DNA of 64,000 nucleotides from Arthrobacter caoxuetaonis (GCF_023921125.1 NZ_CP099466.1:2480001-2544000), one strand, 5' to 3'. Shown: positions 1 through 8,919, counted from the stretch's first letter. Numbers and translations: made by a program. Notes: a model not told the origin generated them from the letters alone.

Positions 1-291
1 CAGTCCCCTGAACTGCTCGACGCCGGGATTTGGCAGGCTGCACGGTACGGCTTGGGCGGTCAGCTGCTTGACGTCCAGGGCGGATCTGCCTCTGCACAGG
101 ACCAGGTGGATGCGCTCCTGGCCCTGATCCGGCCAGCGCTCGAAGAAGCCGGGGACCTGGCGTTTGTCACCGCCGGGGTGCGGCGGCTAGCCCTTGAGGG
201 GACGGGCGCCGCCCGGCAGCGGGCCGCAGCGGCCGACGGCGGGTGGAACGGCCTGGCCGACATCTTCAGGCGCTCCCTCACCGCCGTCTAA
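1..291 (+). CDS. Carboxylate-amine ligase (YbdK/GCS2-like), C-terminal part
   Basis: The reading frame is open from the first base of the window, so the start lies upstream and only about 96 C-terminal residues are visible. They align by eye with the C-terminus of the next gene (both have an ELLDA-x-x-WQAAR stretch followed by a helical tail), which places it in the glutamate-cysteine-ligase-like GCS2/YbdK family. Members of that family join glutamate or another carboxylate to an amine with ATP, but the physiological substrate of most is unknown. The two genes are tandem, same strand, 121 bp apart. The catalytic half is outside the window, so function rests on the similarity of the tail alone. 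Confidence 0.75.
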   Translation, partial: QSPELLDAGIWQAARYGLGGQLLDVQGGSASAQDQVDALLALIRPALEEAGDLAFVTAGVRRLALEGTGAARQRAAAADGGWNGLADIFRRSLTAV

Positions 292-412
292 CCCTGCGAG
301 AAGAACCTCAGTCTGCTTCTCATTTGGATTCCGTGCACCACTTGGCCCTAGTCTTCTCAACAGGCACTGCCGGCAGGCGGCGGCGTGCCCCGAACAGATT
401 CTGGAGGGTTGA

Positions 413-1525
413 ATGGCGACACTGGGCATCGAGGAAGAGTACCTGCTGCTGGATCCGGAGACCGGACTCCCGTCGCACCAGGCGGAGGAGGTAGCGGGCT
501 ACCTGCACCGTTCACCACGAGTCAGCGACACCGAGATCCAGCGTGAGCTGCTCAGCTGCCAGATCGAGACGGCCACGCCCGTTTCCTCGACGCTGACGGA
601 AGCGGAAGAGTACCTGCTCAATTTCCGGTCACAGCTGGAAACCGCAGCCCGAAAAGCCTCCGTGGTTGCCGCCGGTACCGCGTCTGCTCCCCTGATCGCG
701 GACCATTACCCCGAGCTCACGGACAAGGAACGCTACCGACAGCTGAAGGACAGCGCACCAGGAATCGTCGGTGACCAGTTTGTGAACGGCCTGCATGTCC
801 ACGTTTCCATCCCGGACCGGGAGTCCGGTGTCCAGGCCCTTAACCGGATCCGGGAGTGGCTCCCTGCCATCGTGGCCCTGAGCTGCAACTCCCCTTACTG
901 GCTGGGCCGGGACAGCGGTTTCGGCAGCTGGCGGGTGGTGCACTACCGCCGTTGGCCGGTCCAGGGCTGCCCTCCGACCTTCAAGGACGCAGACGACTAC
1001 GAGCGCCGGATCCAGCAGCTGGTGGCCACCGGCGCCATCATCGACCGCGGTGTCCTGACCTGGATGGCCCGCCTTTCCGATTCCTACCCCACGCTGGAGG
1101 TCCGTGCCGGCGATGCCCAGCTCAGGGCGCGGGACTCAGTCCTTGTGGCTGCACTGGTCCGCGGCCTCGTTTCCACTGCGGTCGGAGAAGCCGAGCGGGA
1201 CGTGCTGCGGCCGAATCCGGAGCCGGAGCTCCTGGACGCGGCAATGTGGCAGGCAGCCCGGGAAGGGATGGCCGGCATGCTGGTGGATCCCGTCAGTGCA
1301 GACCTGGTACCTGCCCGGACACGCGTCCGGGACATGCTGGAGTTCATCGGGCAGGCGTTGGATGCCGAAGGCGACACCGAATGGGTGCAGGCCGGCCTCG
1401 CGGAAGTCCGGGACTCCGGGACGGGGTCCGATCGGCAGCGCCGAGCCATGGAGAGCAAGGGCATGCAGGGGCTGCTGGAGCTCTACCGGGGAACCTTGTC
1501 GGAGAACGCTAACCTGTCGCGCTGA
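413..1525 (+). CDS. YbdK-family carboxylate-amine ligase
   Basis: A 370-aa protein starting MATLGIEEEYLLLDPETG, the N-terminal signature of the GCS2/YbdK ATP-dependent carboxylate-amine ligases (usual length about 360-400 aa). The triple Glu near residues 7-9 belongs to the metal/ATP site in this fold, and a GLHVHVSIP stretch in the middle matches the family's His-rich active-site strand. The start is supported by GGAGGG 5 nt upstream of ATG. It follows a partial paralogue in the same direction, so this is probably a tandem duplication. The 3' end overlaps the convergent alpha-glucosidase gene by 17 bp. The substrate is not known; gamma-glutamylcysteine synthesis is possible but not shown. 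Confidence 0.88.
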   Translation: MATLGIEEEYLLLDPETGLPSHQAEEVAGYLHRSPRVSDTEIQRELLSCQIETATPVSSTLTEAEEYLLNFRSQLETAARKASVVAAGTASAPLIADHYPELTDKERYRQLKDSAPGIVGDQFVNGLHVHVSIPDRESGVQALNRIREWLPAIVALSCNSPYWLGRDSGFGSWRVVHYRRWPVQGCPPTFKDADDYERRIQQLVATGAIIDRGVLTWMARLSDSYPTLEVRAGDAQLRARDSVLVAALVRGLVSTAVGEAERDVLRPNPEPELLDAAMWQAAREGMAGMLVDPVSADLVPARTRVRDMLEFIGQALDAEGDTEWVQAGLAEVRDSGTGSDRQRRAMESKGMQGLLELYRGTLSENANLSR

Positions 1526-3212
1526 TGTCCGTCACCCGTGCCTCCCAGGGGGCAAGGACTGCCGGATCCGCTTCCCCGCCGTAGTTGCCCAGCAGGACCT
1601 TTCCCGTCCGAAGGTCCGGCGGGACAGGGAGCTCCTGGTATGAGGGATTGGCCAGGATGCTCAGGCTGACCTCCCCGAGCGTCCGGCGAAACGCGAACAG
1701 CGCCGGGTGGTTGGCGTACAACAGGTTGAACGTGCCCAGCGCGACGACCGGAAGCTCGTGCCGCATGCGGATCAGCTCCTGGTAGTACCGGAAAATCGAC
1801 TTCACCGAGGCCTTGTCGGTTTCGACATTGATTTCCCGGTGGCGGGGACCGAGGCCGATCCACGGTATGCCGCCGCTGAACCCGGCGCGGGGACCGGCAT
1901 CCCACTGCATGGGCGTGCGTGCGTTATCCCTGGAGACGTGCCGCAGCAGTTCCAGCACGGCCTGCGGTGACCGCCCCCGGGCTGTGGCCTCCGCATAGAA
2001 GTTCAGGGACTCCACGTCCCGGTACTGGTCGATCGAGGAGAAATCGGCATTGACCATGCCGATCTCCTCGCCCTGGTAGATGAAGGGTGTGCCCCGCTGC
2101 ATATGCAGAAGCGTGGCCCAGAGCGTCGCAGACTCGTAGCGAAAGTCCCCGTCATTCCCAAAGCGTGAAACGTGCCTGGGCTGGTCGTGATTGCTCAGAT
2201 AGAGGCTGTTCCAGCCGCGGCCCTCGAGCCCCCGCTGCCAGCGGTTCCAGCTGGTCTTGAGGTCCCGGAGCTGAACCGGACGCCGGTCCCATTTCCCGCC
2301 GGGACCGTGGTCCAGATTGACGTGCTCGAACTGAAAGAGCATGTCCAGTTCCCCGCGCTCCGGGATGGTGAACAGGAGCGCCTCTTCAACCGTTGCCCCG
2401 GTGGTTTCCCCCACGACCAGGTAATCAGTGTCCCGGTCGGCAAATACCTTGCGCATCATTTCGTGGACGAACTCGTGGACGCGCGGGCCGGAGGTATAGA
2501 ACGGCGCCCCGTCCCCCCACACCCCGCCGAACTGGATCATGCTGTCCGGAAACCGCTGGTCCTTGGAAATGTAGTTGATGGCATCCATGCGGAACCCGTC
2601 GATGCCGCGGTCCATCCACCAGTTCATCATTTCGAAGACCCGGGTCCGCACCCGGGTGCTGGCCCAGTTCAGGTCGGGCTGGTGGGCGGAAAAGATGTGC
2701 AGGTAGTACTGCTGGGTTAGTTCATGCCAGCTCCAGGCCGATCCGCCGAAAAGGGAGCCCCAGTTGTTCGGCTCGGCCCCTGGCTCCCCGCCTTTGAACG
2801 AACCGCGCGGATCTCGCCAGTGATATGAGTCCCGCGAGATATTCTCCCGCGACGACGCCGAGACCTTGAACGCCTCATGTTCCGTGGACGTGTGGTTGAC
2901 GACCAGGTCCATGATCATCTTCATGCCCCGTGCGTGCACTTCGGCGAGCAGGTAATCGAATTCATCCTCCGTACCGAAGACGGCATCGATCCTGCGGTAA
3001 TTGCTGATGTCATAGCCGTTATCGTGCTGAGGGGACTCATGGATCGGGGACAGCCAGATGACGTCTACCCCCAGCTCGGAAAGATGGTCCAGGCGCTGGA
3101 CGATTCCCGTGAGGTCCCCGATGCCGTCATCGGTGGTGTCCTGGAAGCTGCGGGGGTAGATCTGGTAGACAACGGCGTTGGTCCACCAAGCTGGCCGGGA
3201 ACTGTCCCTCAT
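1509..3212 (-). CDS. GH13 alpha-glucosidase / oligo-1,6-glucosidase
   Basis: A 567-aa glycoside hydrolase family 13 enzyme that should release glucose from short alpha-glucosides in the cytoplasm; no signal peptide is visible. The four GH13 regions are all present: DLVVNHTS (Asp102), GFRMDAIN with nucleophile Asp210, VVGETTG with acid/base Glu269, and SNHDQPR with Asp343. QPDLNW after the first barrel half is typical of the oligo-1,6-glucosidase/alpha-glucosidase subgroup, and length fits. Its stop lies inside the end of the convergent ligase gene (17 bp overlap), so no separate terminator is possible there. Exact linkage preference (alpha-1,4, alpha-1,6, or sucrose/trehalulose) cannot be read from the sequence. 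Confidence 0.93.
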   Translation of the reverse strand: MRDSSRPAWWTNAVVYQIYPRSFQDTTDDGIGDLTGIVQRLDHLSELGVDVIWLSPIHESPQHDNGYDISNYRRIDAVFGTEDEFDYLLAEVHARGMKMIMDLVVNHTSTEHEAFKVSASSRENISRDSYHWRDPRGSFKGGEPGAEPNNWGSLFGGSAWSWHELTQQYYLHIFSAHQPDLNWASTRVRTRVFEMMNWWMDRGIDGFRMDAINYISKDQRFPDSMIQFGGVWGDGAPFYTSGPRVHEFVHEMMRKVFADRDTDYLVVGETTGATVEEALLFTIPERGELDMLFQFEHVNLDHGPGGKWDRRPVQLRDLKTSWNRWQRGLEGRGWNSLYLSNHDQPRHVSRFGNDGDFRYESATLWATLLHMQRGTPFIYQGEEIGMVNADFSSIDQYRDVESLNFYAEATARGRSPQAVLELLRHVSRDNARTPMQWDAGPRAGFSGGIPWIGLGPRHREINVETDKASVKSIFRYYQELIRMRHELPVVALGTFNLLYANHPALFAFRRTLGEVSLSILANPSYQELPVPPDLRTGKVLLGNYGGEADPAVLAPWEARVTDISATG

Positions 3213-3350
3213 TGACGCTCCTGACAGTGAGCGGTGTCCCGGAGGCGGTGTTCCGGGCAGTGCGTGGGGCCAAGCTTACGGCTGCCTGCACACGTTAGAC
3301 AGGTGCTAATGCCAGTCCGGGGCCGTCTTGTCCCGGGTCCGGCAAATTCC

Positions 3351-3380
3351 TTGATTACCGGGCGGTCAACTGGCTAACGT
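3351..3380 (+). promoter_or_regulatory. Candidate promoter for the DUF1269 gene
   Basis: TTGATT at 3351-3356 and TAACGT at 3375-3380 are separated by 18 nt, about 77 nt before the ATG at 3457. Both hexamers are acceptable sigma-70-like matches. The assignment is inference from spacing and position only. Confidence 0.35.
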
Positions 3381-3456
3381 GACGCCTACTCTGGTCGCGC
3401 GTGTGCCCCGTACACGGCGGTCAGTGCATGGACCCCAACTGTTTGGAGTATCTGCC

Positions 3457-3954
3457 ATGGCAACACTTACCGTATGGAAATTCCCCGACGCGGACGCCGC
3501 AGAACGGGCAACACAAACACTCGCCAGCCTGCAGTCCCAGAACCTGATCACGGTGCAGGACGAGGCCATCGTTACCTGGCCGCGCGACAAGAAAAAGCCG
3601 CGGACCATCCAGGAACACAACACGGTCGGAGCGGGCGCCCTCGGCGGCGGCTTCTGGGGGCTGCTCTTTGGGCTCATCTTCTTCATTCCGCTGATCGGAG
3701 CTGCGGTGGGAGCGGCGATTGGCGCCCTCTCCGGTTCCATGGTGGACGTGGGGATTGATGACAACTTCATCAAGCAGATCCGGCAGGAAGTCACCCCGGG
3801 AACCTCGGCCCTGTTTATCCTGTCCTCAGACGCCGTCGAGGACCGCGTCCTTGATGCCTTCAAGGACAGCTTCCCCGGCGCAACGCTGATCGCCACCAAC
3901 CTCTCCAAGGACCAGGAGGCCAACCTCCGGAAGGCCTTCGCCGAGGCTGACTAG
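3457..3954 (+). CDS. DUF1269 family membrane protein
   Basis: A 165-aa protein beginning MATLTVWKFPDADAAERA, followed by a Gly/Ala-rich hydrophobic segment (roughly residues 55-95, including GGGFWGLLFGLIFFIPLIG) and a soluble C-terminal half. This is the arrangement of the DUF1269 family, common in actinobacteria and often stress-linked; no biochemical function is established. I chose this ATG because GGAG lies 8 nt upstream and the family begins here; an in-frame start 78 nt earlier has no ribosome site. A strong hairpin follows directly after the stop. Confidence 0.85.
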   Translation: MATLTVWKFPDADAAERATQTLASLQSQNLITVQDEAIVTWPRDKKKPRTIQEHNTVGAGALGGGFWGLLFGLIFFIPLIGAAVGAAIGALSGSMVDVGIDDNFIKQIRQEVTPGTSALFILSSDAVEDRVLDAFKDSFPGATLIATNLSKDQEANLRKAFAEAD

Positions 3955-3970
3955 GGAGCACCAGGGTAAA

Positions 3971-4012
3971 CGGCAGGGCACGACGGCGGCGCACCGCCGT
4001 CGTGCCCTGCCG
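3971..4012 (+). terminator. Perfect 19-bp hairpin terminator
   Basis: Bases 3971-3989 pair perfectly with 3994-4012 around a 4-nt loop, 16 nt after the stop of the DUF1269 gene. There is no T-run, as is common for hairpin terminators in high-GC actinobacteria. The next gene starts only 13 nt beyond the stem, so that gene must be transcribed from inside or across the hairpin. Confidence 0.75.
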
Positions 4013-4025
4013 TATCGTTAAAGCG

Positions 4026-4400
4026 ATGATTACTCGACGCCAGGCCGCACAGTTCCTTGATATCCCGCTCGAAATGGCCGCCAAGCACGGCATACCGCCG
4101 CGGCTGGAGCAGGCCGACCTCGACGCGCTGGATGCGAATCCCCCGGCCTGGCTGGCGCAGTCGCGGGCTAACCGGACCGGCAAGCGTCCCGTCTGGGTGC
4201 ACCTTGAATGTGAAGTCTGCGGATTCCGCGAAACTGCACGGCCCAAGAAGTGGTGGCCGGACTTCACCTTTGTGGCCTGTGAAGACCACAGCGCCCGCGA
4301 GCTCCCCGCAGTTCCTGAAGGCAGAGTCCGCAGCGAATATGAAGGTGTGGGCTCCCGCTTCACCGGAATCGTCGATGTTCCGGTGAGCGGGGCGAACTAG
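4026..4400 (+). CDS. Conserved hypothetical protein (Cys-pair, small)
   Basis: A 124-aa soluble protein starting MITRRQAAQFLDIPLEMAAK. The N-terminal third looks like a short helix-turn-helix-like segment in which the protein selects against residues typical of enzymes, and the middle holds a CEVC pair (about residues 62-65) followed by a further Cys and His (ACEDHS), which could form a small metal knuckle. I do not recognise a named family. The ATG at 4026 is preferred over an upstream in-frame ATG that would lie inside the terminator stem. It converges on the next gene with 13 bp between stops. Confidence 0.7.
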   Translation: MITRRQAAQFLDIPLEMAAKHGIPPRLEQADLDALDANPPAWLAQSRANRTGKRPVWVHLECEVCGFRETARPKKWWPDFTFVACEDHSARELPAVPEGRVRSEYEGVGSRFTGIVDVPVSGAN

Positions 4401-4413
4401 TTCTCCGGCTTTT

Positions 4414-5097
4414 CTAGCGGCCTGTAGCAGCCAGCCCGGTGCGGGCCATCGCGTCCTTGTAGACGATCCGCATTTCGGCCAGTGATTCCTGCTGGCGTTC
4501 CTCGGTCGCACCAAACGAACGGCCCTCGGCCGAACGCGCCTTGTAGACCTTGAAGCTGCGCCGGTAGATCATCCGGTTCTCCGTCTTCAGGAAGGCCGCA
4601 GCCAGGCGCTGGGCTTCCGTGCCGTGTGCCACGATCACCGAGGCGCGCGGCACGAGGGCCAGGAAACGCAGCAGCGGCCTCAGGCCCTCCTGGACTTCTT
4701 CCTTGGTGAGCTTGGTGTGCGGCTCGCCGGGGGTGTACCAGGGGTGCACGTTCCACGGCATGACGTACTTGGGCTGCAGGCCCACCTGCCAGTGAACGCC
4801 GAGGAGGCGGGTGACGGCCTCGTCACTGCCTGCGGTGATGAACCCCGACGGGTGGGCAGGGCCGTTGTTGGAGAACAGGCTCACGATCCGGGCTTCGTCC
4901 ACGTCATGCTGCGGATCGATGTAGGGAACTTCACTGCCGGGCTTGAGCTCGGCGAGGGTATCGCACAGCTGGTTGACTTCGGCGACGTTGGGTTCGTAAC
5001 GGCGGTCGAAGAGGGAAACTTCGGCGGTTTCTGCGGGCGATTCTTCGTGGGTTTCTGCGGGCGATTCTACGGACGATTCAGCGGGGGCGGACTGCAT
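4414..5097 (-). CDS. Uracil-DNA-glycosylase-like protein
   Basis: A 227-aa protein with an acidic, low-complexity N-terminus made of imperfect SPAET repeats (about residues 5-25), then a globular domain. YVMPWNVHPWYTP and the later SVIVAHGTEAQ strand resemble the uracil-DNA glycosylase superfamily, where the first motif contacts the flipped base and the second is the His-containing strand. If active it would excise uracil or damaged bases. The usual GQDPY-type catalytic motif is not obvious, so activity is uncertain. The ATG at 5097 has AGGAGA 12 nt upstream; the open frame runs 96 nt further upstream without a ribosome site. Confidence 0.65.
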   Translation of the reverse strand: MQSAPAESSVESPAETHEESPAETAEVSLFDRRYEPNVAEVNQLCDTLAELKPGSEVPYIDPQHDVDEARIVSLFSNNGPAHPSGFITAGSDEAVTRLLGVHWQVGLQPKYVMPWNVHPWYTPGEPHTKLTKEEVQEGLRPLLRFLALVPRASVIVAHGTEAQRLAAAFLKTENRMIYRRSFKVYKARSAEGRSFGATEERQQESLAEMRIVYKDAMARTGLAATGR

Positions 5098-5486
5098 GGG
5101 GGTGGCGCTTCTCCTACGGTATTGCGTGTCTTCCCGCCGCGGGCGTGGGGCACCGTGCAGCTGCTCCGGCTTGGCGGCACGTGCGAAGGGCACAGTGCGC
5201 AGAAGAGCAGCAGGTCAGTGGTGGGTGCGGTGGAAAGGGGCGCCTCCGCACCGGAAGCCGGACACTGCTGTGGGCAGCGCGGCGGGCGAAGGGCTTCTTC
5301 CAAGCTTACCAAGGGCTGGCCCTGGCCGGTGCCAAGCGCCTGTCCCGGAGGCCTGGCGGCGGGGCCGGCGGTAAGTCCCGGCGGCCTGCCCAGGGCCCTG
5401 ACATGGGTAGTTCTGCCCATGGATTTCTGCGGGGAAAGGAAGCAGACTCTCCCGTAACGAAGATGGCCATCATCTCCAGGGGGAAC
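5098..5486. other. Non-coding stretch between divergent genes
   Basis: About 390 bp separating the minus-strand glycosylase-like gene from the plus-strand WXG-like operon. Open frames here have atypical composition and no ribosome sites. I see one short palindrome (CATGGG/CCCATG, about 5403-5422) and no convincing promoter hexamers. Promoters of both flanking units should lie here. Confidence 0.5.
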
Positions 5487-5528
5487 ATGCAGTAGGAGAT
5501 CCAGGCGGGTGTTATCCACGCTGCCATC

Positions 5529-5855
5529 GTGGATATCGCTGCAGACGGCCAGGCTCTGCTGGACGCAGGCAGGGATGCCGAGAAGAGTGCTGACCAGCTC
5601 GCCGGAAGTTTTGGCTCCGCCGAGGCGGTAGCCGTGGCTTTTTCCCAGTTCTGGGATCCGCGCCGGGATGTCGCCCGAAACGTAGCCAGTCTCCTCTTTC
5701 GCAAGACCTCTGCTTTGGCAGACGCCACAGCGGCTTTTGTGGAGGCTGACGGCCAGATGACTGCCGCTGCCGAGTCAGCGCTGGCAAAGCTGCCTACCGC
5801 GTACTCCCCGGCTTCCCCGCCGCGGACGGGCCGGCTCCGGTTTATGGAGGAATGA
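5529..5855 (+). CDS. WXG100/ESX-like small helical protein, probably 5'-truncated
   Basis: A 108-aa, Ala-rich, all-helical protein (MDIAADGQALLDAGRDAEKS onward) of the size and composition of WXG100-like partners encoded next to DUF1023-type hydrolases. The GTG at 5529 lacks a good ribosome site. In the same frame an ATG at 5487 has AGGGGG just upstream, but its third codon is TAG (5493-5495); the intervening codons read as normal protein. The simplest reading is that the original start was 5487 and a CAG-to-TAG change cut it, so this protein may be a remnant or rely on re-initiation. Its stop overlaps the next start (ATGA). Confidence 0.6.
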   Translation: MDIAADGQALLDAGRDAEKSADQLAGSFGSAEAVAVAFSQFWDPRRDVARNVASLLFRKTSALADATAAFVEADGQMTAAAESALAKLPTAYSPASPPRTGRLRFMEE

Positions 5856-7749
5856 TGGCCGGCGCCGAGCTTCCTGACATCAGCGGGAACTGGTCCACCC
5901 TCAATGCCGCCGCCGAGGACCTGTTGGTGCGGGCCGGGGTGGCCGAGAGCTACCTGACCGACGCGGGCACCGCGTGGAACCGGGTCGTTCCTGCCTACCG
6001 GGAGCCCGGGACACAGGACCTGGTGCACACGGCCATGAATTCCCTGGCGGCTCCCATGGCCGGCTGGCGTTCCGCCCTCGTAGCCGCTGCCGGCATCATC
6101 GAGGACTTCGCAGCGGCCGCAGGCACCCTCGGCGACGAGTGCCGCACACTCGAAGCCGAGCGGCCATCCTCAGACCCTGCCGAAGATGATCCCGCGGGGC
6201 AGCGTGCCCTCTACGAATTCAACACCCGCGCGGGTGAGCTCACACAGAAGTGGATTACCCTCCAGCAGGAGACTGCCGCTCGGTTGGCCGCCATTTCCGG
6301 AGGGAGCGGAGAGGGACTGCCCATGGTGGCCCGGGCTGGCGGGTCTGTGCTCCCGGAGGTCGAATGGGCTGCCCTGACGGTCACCCTCGACGACAGGTTG
6401 GGTGCCGTCGCTCCAGGCCAGCTGCTGGAGTCGCTGCGGGGGCTGGACACCGCGGAGCTGAGGGCCTGGGCCGAAGCCAATCCGGAAGCCGCTGCCTTGC
6501 TCGCAGCTAATAAACCCATGGGCCCATTCCCCGTGGGAAGCCCCGAGGCAGCCATGTCCGGCGTCCTTCAGGACAGCCTTTCGCAGGAAGGAATTGCAGC
6601 CATCCGCACCGCATGGCTGCAGCTGCCTGCGGCAGACCAGGAATAGCTTCTGCTGTTGTATCCCGCGGTGTTTGGAGCGCTCAACGGGGTGCCGTTTGCC
6701 TCCCGCGCCCATGCCAACACCATCACGGTCGCCGGCTACCGGCAGACGCTGAAGCAGGACCTGGACGCGCTGAACCAAAGCTTGCCGATTATGGATACGA
6801 CAACGTCGCGGCGATGCAGTTCAACCATGACCATGCTGAGTGGAAGACGGAGCAGGAACGCCTGCAAAGGCTGCTCAAAGGGCTGGATTACGCCTTCACA
6901 CAAGGAACGCAGGTCGTGATGGTCAGCGCCGAAGGGGACGGCCGCATCGTCACGATGCAGGGCACGCCGTCAGCCACCGCTACCAGGAGCGCCGTCCTGG
7001 TTCCAGGCACCGGCGCGGACCTCGGCTCCCTCGCAAGCTATCTGGAGCGCCTCGATGCCGTAGAAGGAAAACCGGAACAGCAGAAGGTCTCCTTTTACTG
7101 GCAGGGCACCGATCTTCCCAACGAGCTGCACCACAACCTCACCAGCAGTTACAACGAAAACGGCGGGCCTTTGCTGGCCGCATTCGACCACGCCCTGGAC
7201 CTGGAAGTTCCGCAAGATACGCGCAGCACCTACATTGGCTACAGTGCCGGAGGTTCCCTGCTCGGGACCGCCGAGCGGGAAGGGCTGACGGCGTCGAACA
7301 TCCTTTATGTCGCCCCGGCCGGCACCGGCCACCAAGTCTCCAGTCCCAGCGACACTGCCGGCCCGGACTCCAACCGGTATTGGATCCAGACCAGGGACGA
7401 TCCGATTTCAGTAGCGCAGATAGGAGGCGGCGGCTTCCACAGCGGTTCATTCTGGAGCGGTGGCGACCCTAAAACGCAGATGGGTGCCGTGCGGCTGGAA
7501 TCCGGTTTTGTGGATCCGCAGAAGCCAGATTCGCTCATGCGTGGGCACACAGACTATTTCGCCAAGGGGTCAACCTCGGCAGCCAACATCCAGGCGGTCA
7601 TCAAGGGAGGCCGTGTGAGCCTGTACGTTGAAGAAGTATTCCACTACGGATTTGGCTACGCCTATTCGGAGAGCCCCATTGAAGAACGACCGGAGGACTA
7701 CGCCAATATGAAGCTGCAGACCGTGACCACCGGGAGTCTCGAAAAGTGA
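5852..7749 (+). pseudogene. DUF1023-like alpha/beta hydrolase, broken by amber stop and frameshift
   Basis: One ancestral gene appears split. Positions 5852-6646 encode an N-terminal helical domain (264 aa) ending at TAG 6644-6646; the same frame continues beyond the stop with family-like protein (YPAVFGALNGVPFASRAHAN) until about 6775. There the coding frame shifts by a one-base loss near 6776-6778 and the remainder (KLADYGYDNVAAM onward to 7749) encodes the hydrolase domain, with the nucleophile elbow GYSAGG and a late GHTDYF His motif. Intact homologues in actinobacteria are single proteins with WXG-like N-termini and DUF1023 C-termini. A sequencing error could explain one lesion but hardly both. 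Its last bases overlap the lipoprotein start (GTGA). Confidence 0.75.
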
Positions 7750-8327
7750 CGCCACGACGTTCGGCTGCCGCAATGGCCGGAGCCATGATCCTTGCCGTAT
7801 CCCTGGGAGGCTGTGCTTTGAACACCGAAACACCCCCTGATCCTGCCGCTGCGCAGGAGTCACCGGACTATCTGACCCAGTTTGAGGAGCTGCTTCCTGC
7901 GTTGATGGAGCAGGCCGGGGCCGGCCTCCAGGTTGAGGACCTGCGGGAGGAATCCTGCCTGCGCCCCGAGATTGAGGAACAGCAGCTCGAGACCAGATGG
8001 CTTGGCGCGGCCTCCAGCCCGGTAGCCGATACCGAAACAGCCAACGCAGCGCTGGACCGGATTGGCAGCTGGCTTGACGCGGAGGGCTGGGAACGCCAGA
8101 CAGAGGTCTCCCATCCGCCGGAAGAGGGCGGCGACGTGCGGGTCCTCATGTATCTCAAGGACGACATCAGTGCCACAGCTACCTATAGCCAGAGCGAGCG
8201 TGCGTGGGTGGAAATCCTGCTGACATCCAGCTGCCGTCAGAATCCGACGGAGCACCGTATGGTCCGCTCTGAGCTGGACCCGGACTACGGCGCGCCCAGC
8301 CTGTACTACGAGGACGGCGCCTCGTAG
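7746..8327 (+). CDS. Secreted lipoprotein of the WXG/hydrolase operon
   Basis: A 193-aa lipoprotein: Arg-containing N-terminus, hydrophobic stretch, and lipobox LGGC with the modified Cys at about residue 23. The mature part is acidic, has two further Cys (ESC and SSC) that could form a disulfide, and shows no domain I can name. GTG start overlaps the preceding stop by 4 nt, so it is translationally coupled to the hydrolase reading frame. Proteins of this type often follow DUF1023 hydrolases in Arthrobacter-like genomes; function unknown. Unlike its two upstream partners it shows no lesion. Confidence 0.78.
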   Translation: MTPRRSAAAMAGAMILAVSLGGCALNTETPPDPAAAQESPDYLTQFEELLPALMEQAGAGLQVEDLREESCLRPEIEEQQLETRWLGAASSPVADTETANAALDRIGSWLDAEGWERQTEVSHPPEEGGDVRVLMYLKDDISATATYSQSERAWVEILLTSSCRQNPTEHRMVRSELDPDYGAPSLYYEDGAS

Positions 8328-8363
8328 CTGAATGCCCGACATTGCGGGGGTGTCGCCAGTCTG

Positions 8364-8756
8364 TCAGGAGCGGTAAGTTGCGTGTACTTTGTTGACCTGC
8401 TCGATCATGACCTGCAGTTTTTGGTCAGATGTGGGTTTCGGCGGCATTACACCCAGTTCCGCCGCAAGCTTGTAAAACCCTGCACCTTCGTTCGTTGAGT
8501 TCTTATGAGTAACCAGGGCTGAAAGCATGACGCCGTGTTCCAAGTGGCTACGCCGGGACACCTCGCCAAGGAGCCTGCCCACTGCGGTTCGGTCAGCCTC
8601 GCGGCTGAAATCGAAAGGAGCTTGGCCTGTGGCGCGTGTGAGCTCCCTGTTCAGCTGGCTATAGTCGGTCATTCCCCGCGACCTCGCCACGCTCGTAAGA
8701 TACGTTTCAGCAGCCTGCTGCAGCTGTTGCCATTCAACTTCTGTACGTCCGAACAT
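8364..8756 (-). CDS. Small helical protein of unknown function
   Basis: A 130-aa, Cys-free protein starting MFGRTEVEWQQLQQAAETYL. It is predicted largely helical, with a conserved-looking LEHGVMLSALVTHKN segment followed by GAGFYKLAAELG near the C-terminus. I do not recognise a family. The ATG at 8756 has an AGAGGGGGG ribosome site 4-6 nt upstream, which rules out the 50-codon-longer frame. It is a single-gene unit. Its upstream region shares an 11-base word with the upstream region of the restriction-modification operon. Confidence 0.7.
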   Translation of the reverse strand: MFGRTEVEWQQLQQAAETYLTSVARSRGMTDYSQLNRELTRATGQAPFDFSREADRTAVGRLLGEVSRRSHLEHGVMLSALVTHKNSTNEGAGFYKLAAELGVMPPKPTSDQKLQVMIEQVNKVHATYRS

Positions 8757-8823
8757 CTCGCCCCCCTCTTTCTGGTGCGCAAGGTCTTTCCCCGCGCACT
8801 TGCTAACGCTGCACATCTGTAAA

Positions 8824-8834
8824 CCTGATAACCC
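8824..8834 (-). promoter_or_regulatory. Motif GGGTTATCAGG shared with the restriction operon leader
   Basis: GGGTTATCAGG on the minus strand, 68 nt before the ATG of the 130-aa protein. The identical 11-mer occurs at 10871-10881 on the plus strand, 77 nt before the start of the 684-aa protein. A common operator or promoter element is possible; chance cannot be excluded. Confidence 0.35.
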
Positions 8835-8871
8835 AGACTCTAACGGCCCGCGATGACACTTCGGGGTAAAT

Positions 8872-8901
8872 GGTTCTCCTGCCCCCAGCGGCAGGAGAAC
8901 C
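8872..8901 (-). terminator. Hairpin terminator of the 8920-9486 lipoprotein gene
   Basis: A perfect 12-bp stem (8872-8883 with 8890-8901) and a 6-nt loop, 19 nt downstream of the lipoprotein stop on the minus strand. No T-run. Confidence 0.7.
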
Positions 8902-8919
8902 CACAACTGCCGGCTTTAC

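Noticed and set aside
5403..5422. CATGGG...CCCATG palindrome
   Set aside because: Only 6-bp arms in a GC-rich stretch; not distinguishable from chance.
4624..5519. Open frames on both strands upstream of the WXG-like gene
   Set aside because: Low-complexity, mutually overlapping, no start signals; treated as non-coding.
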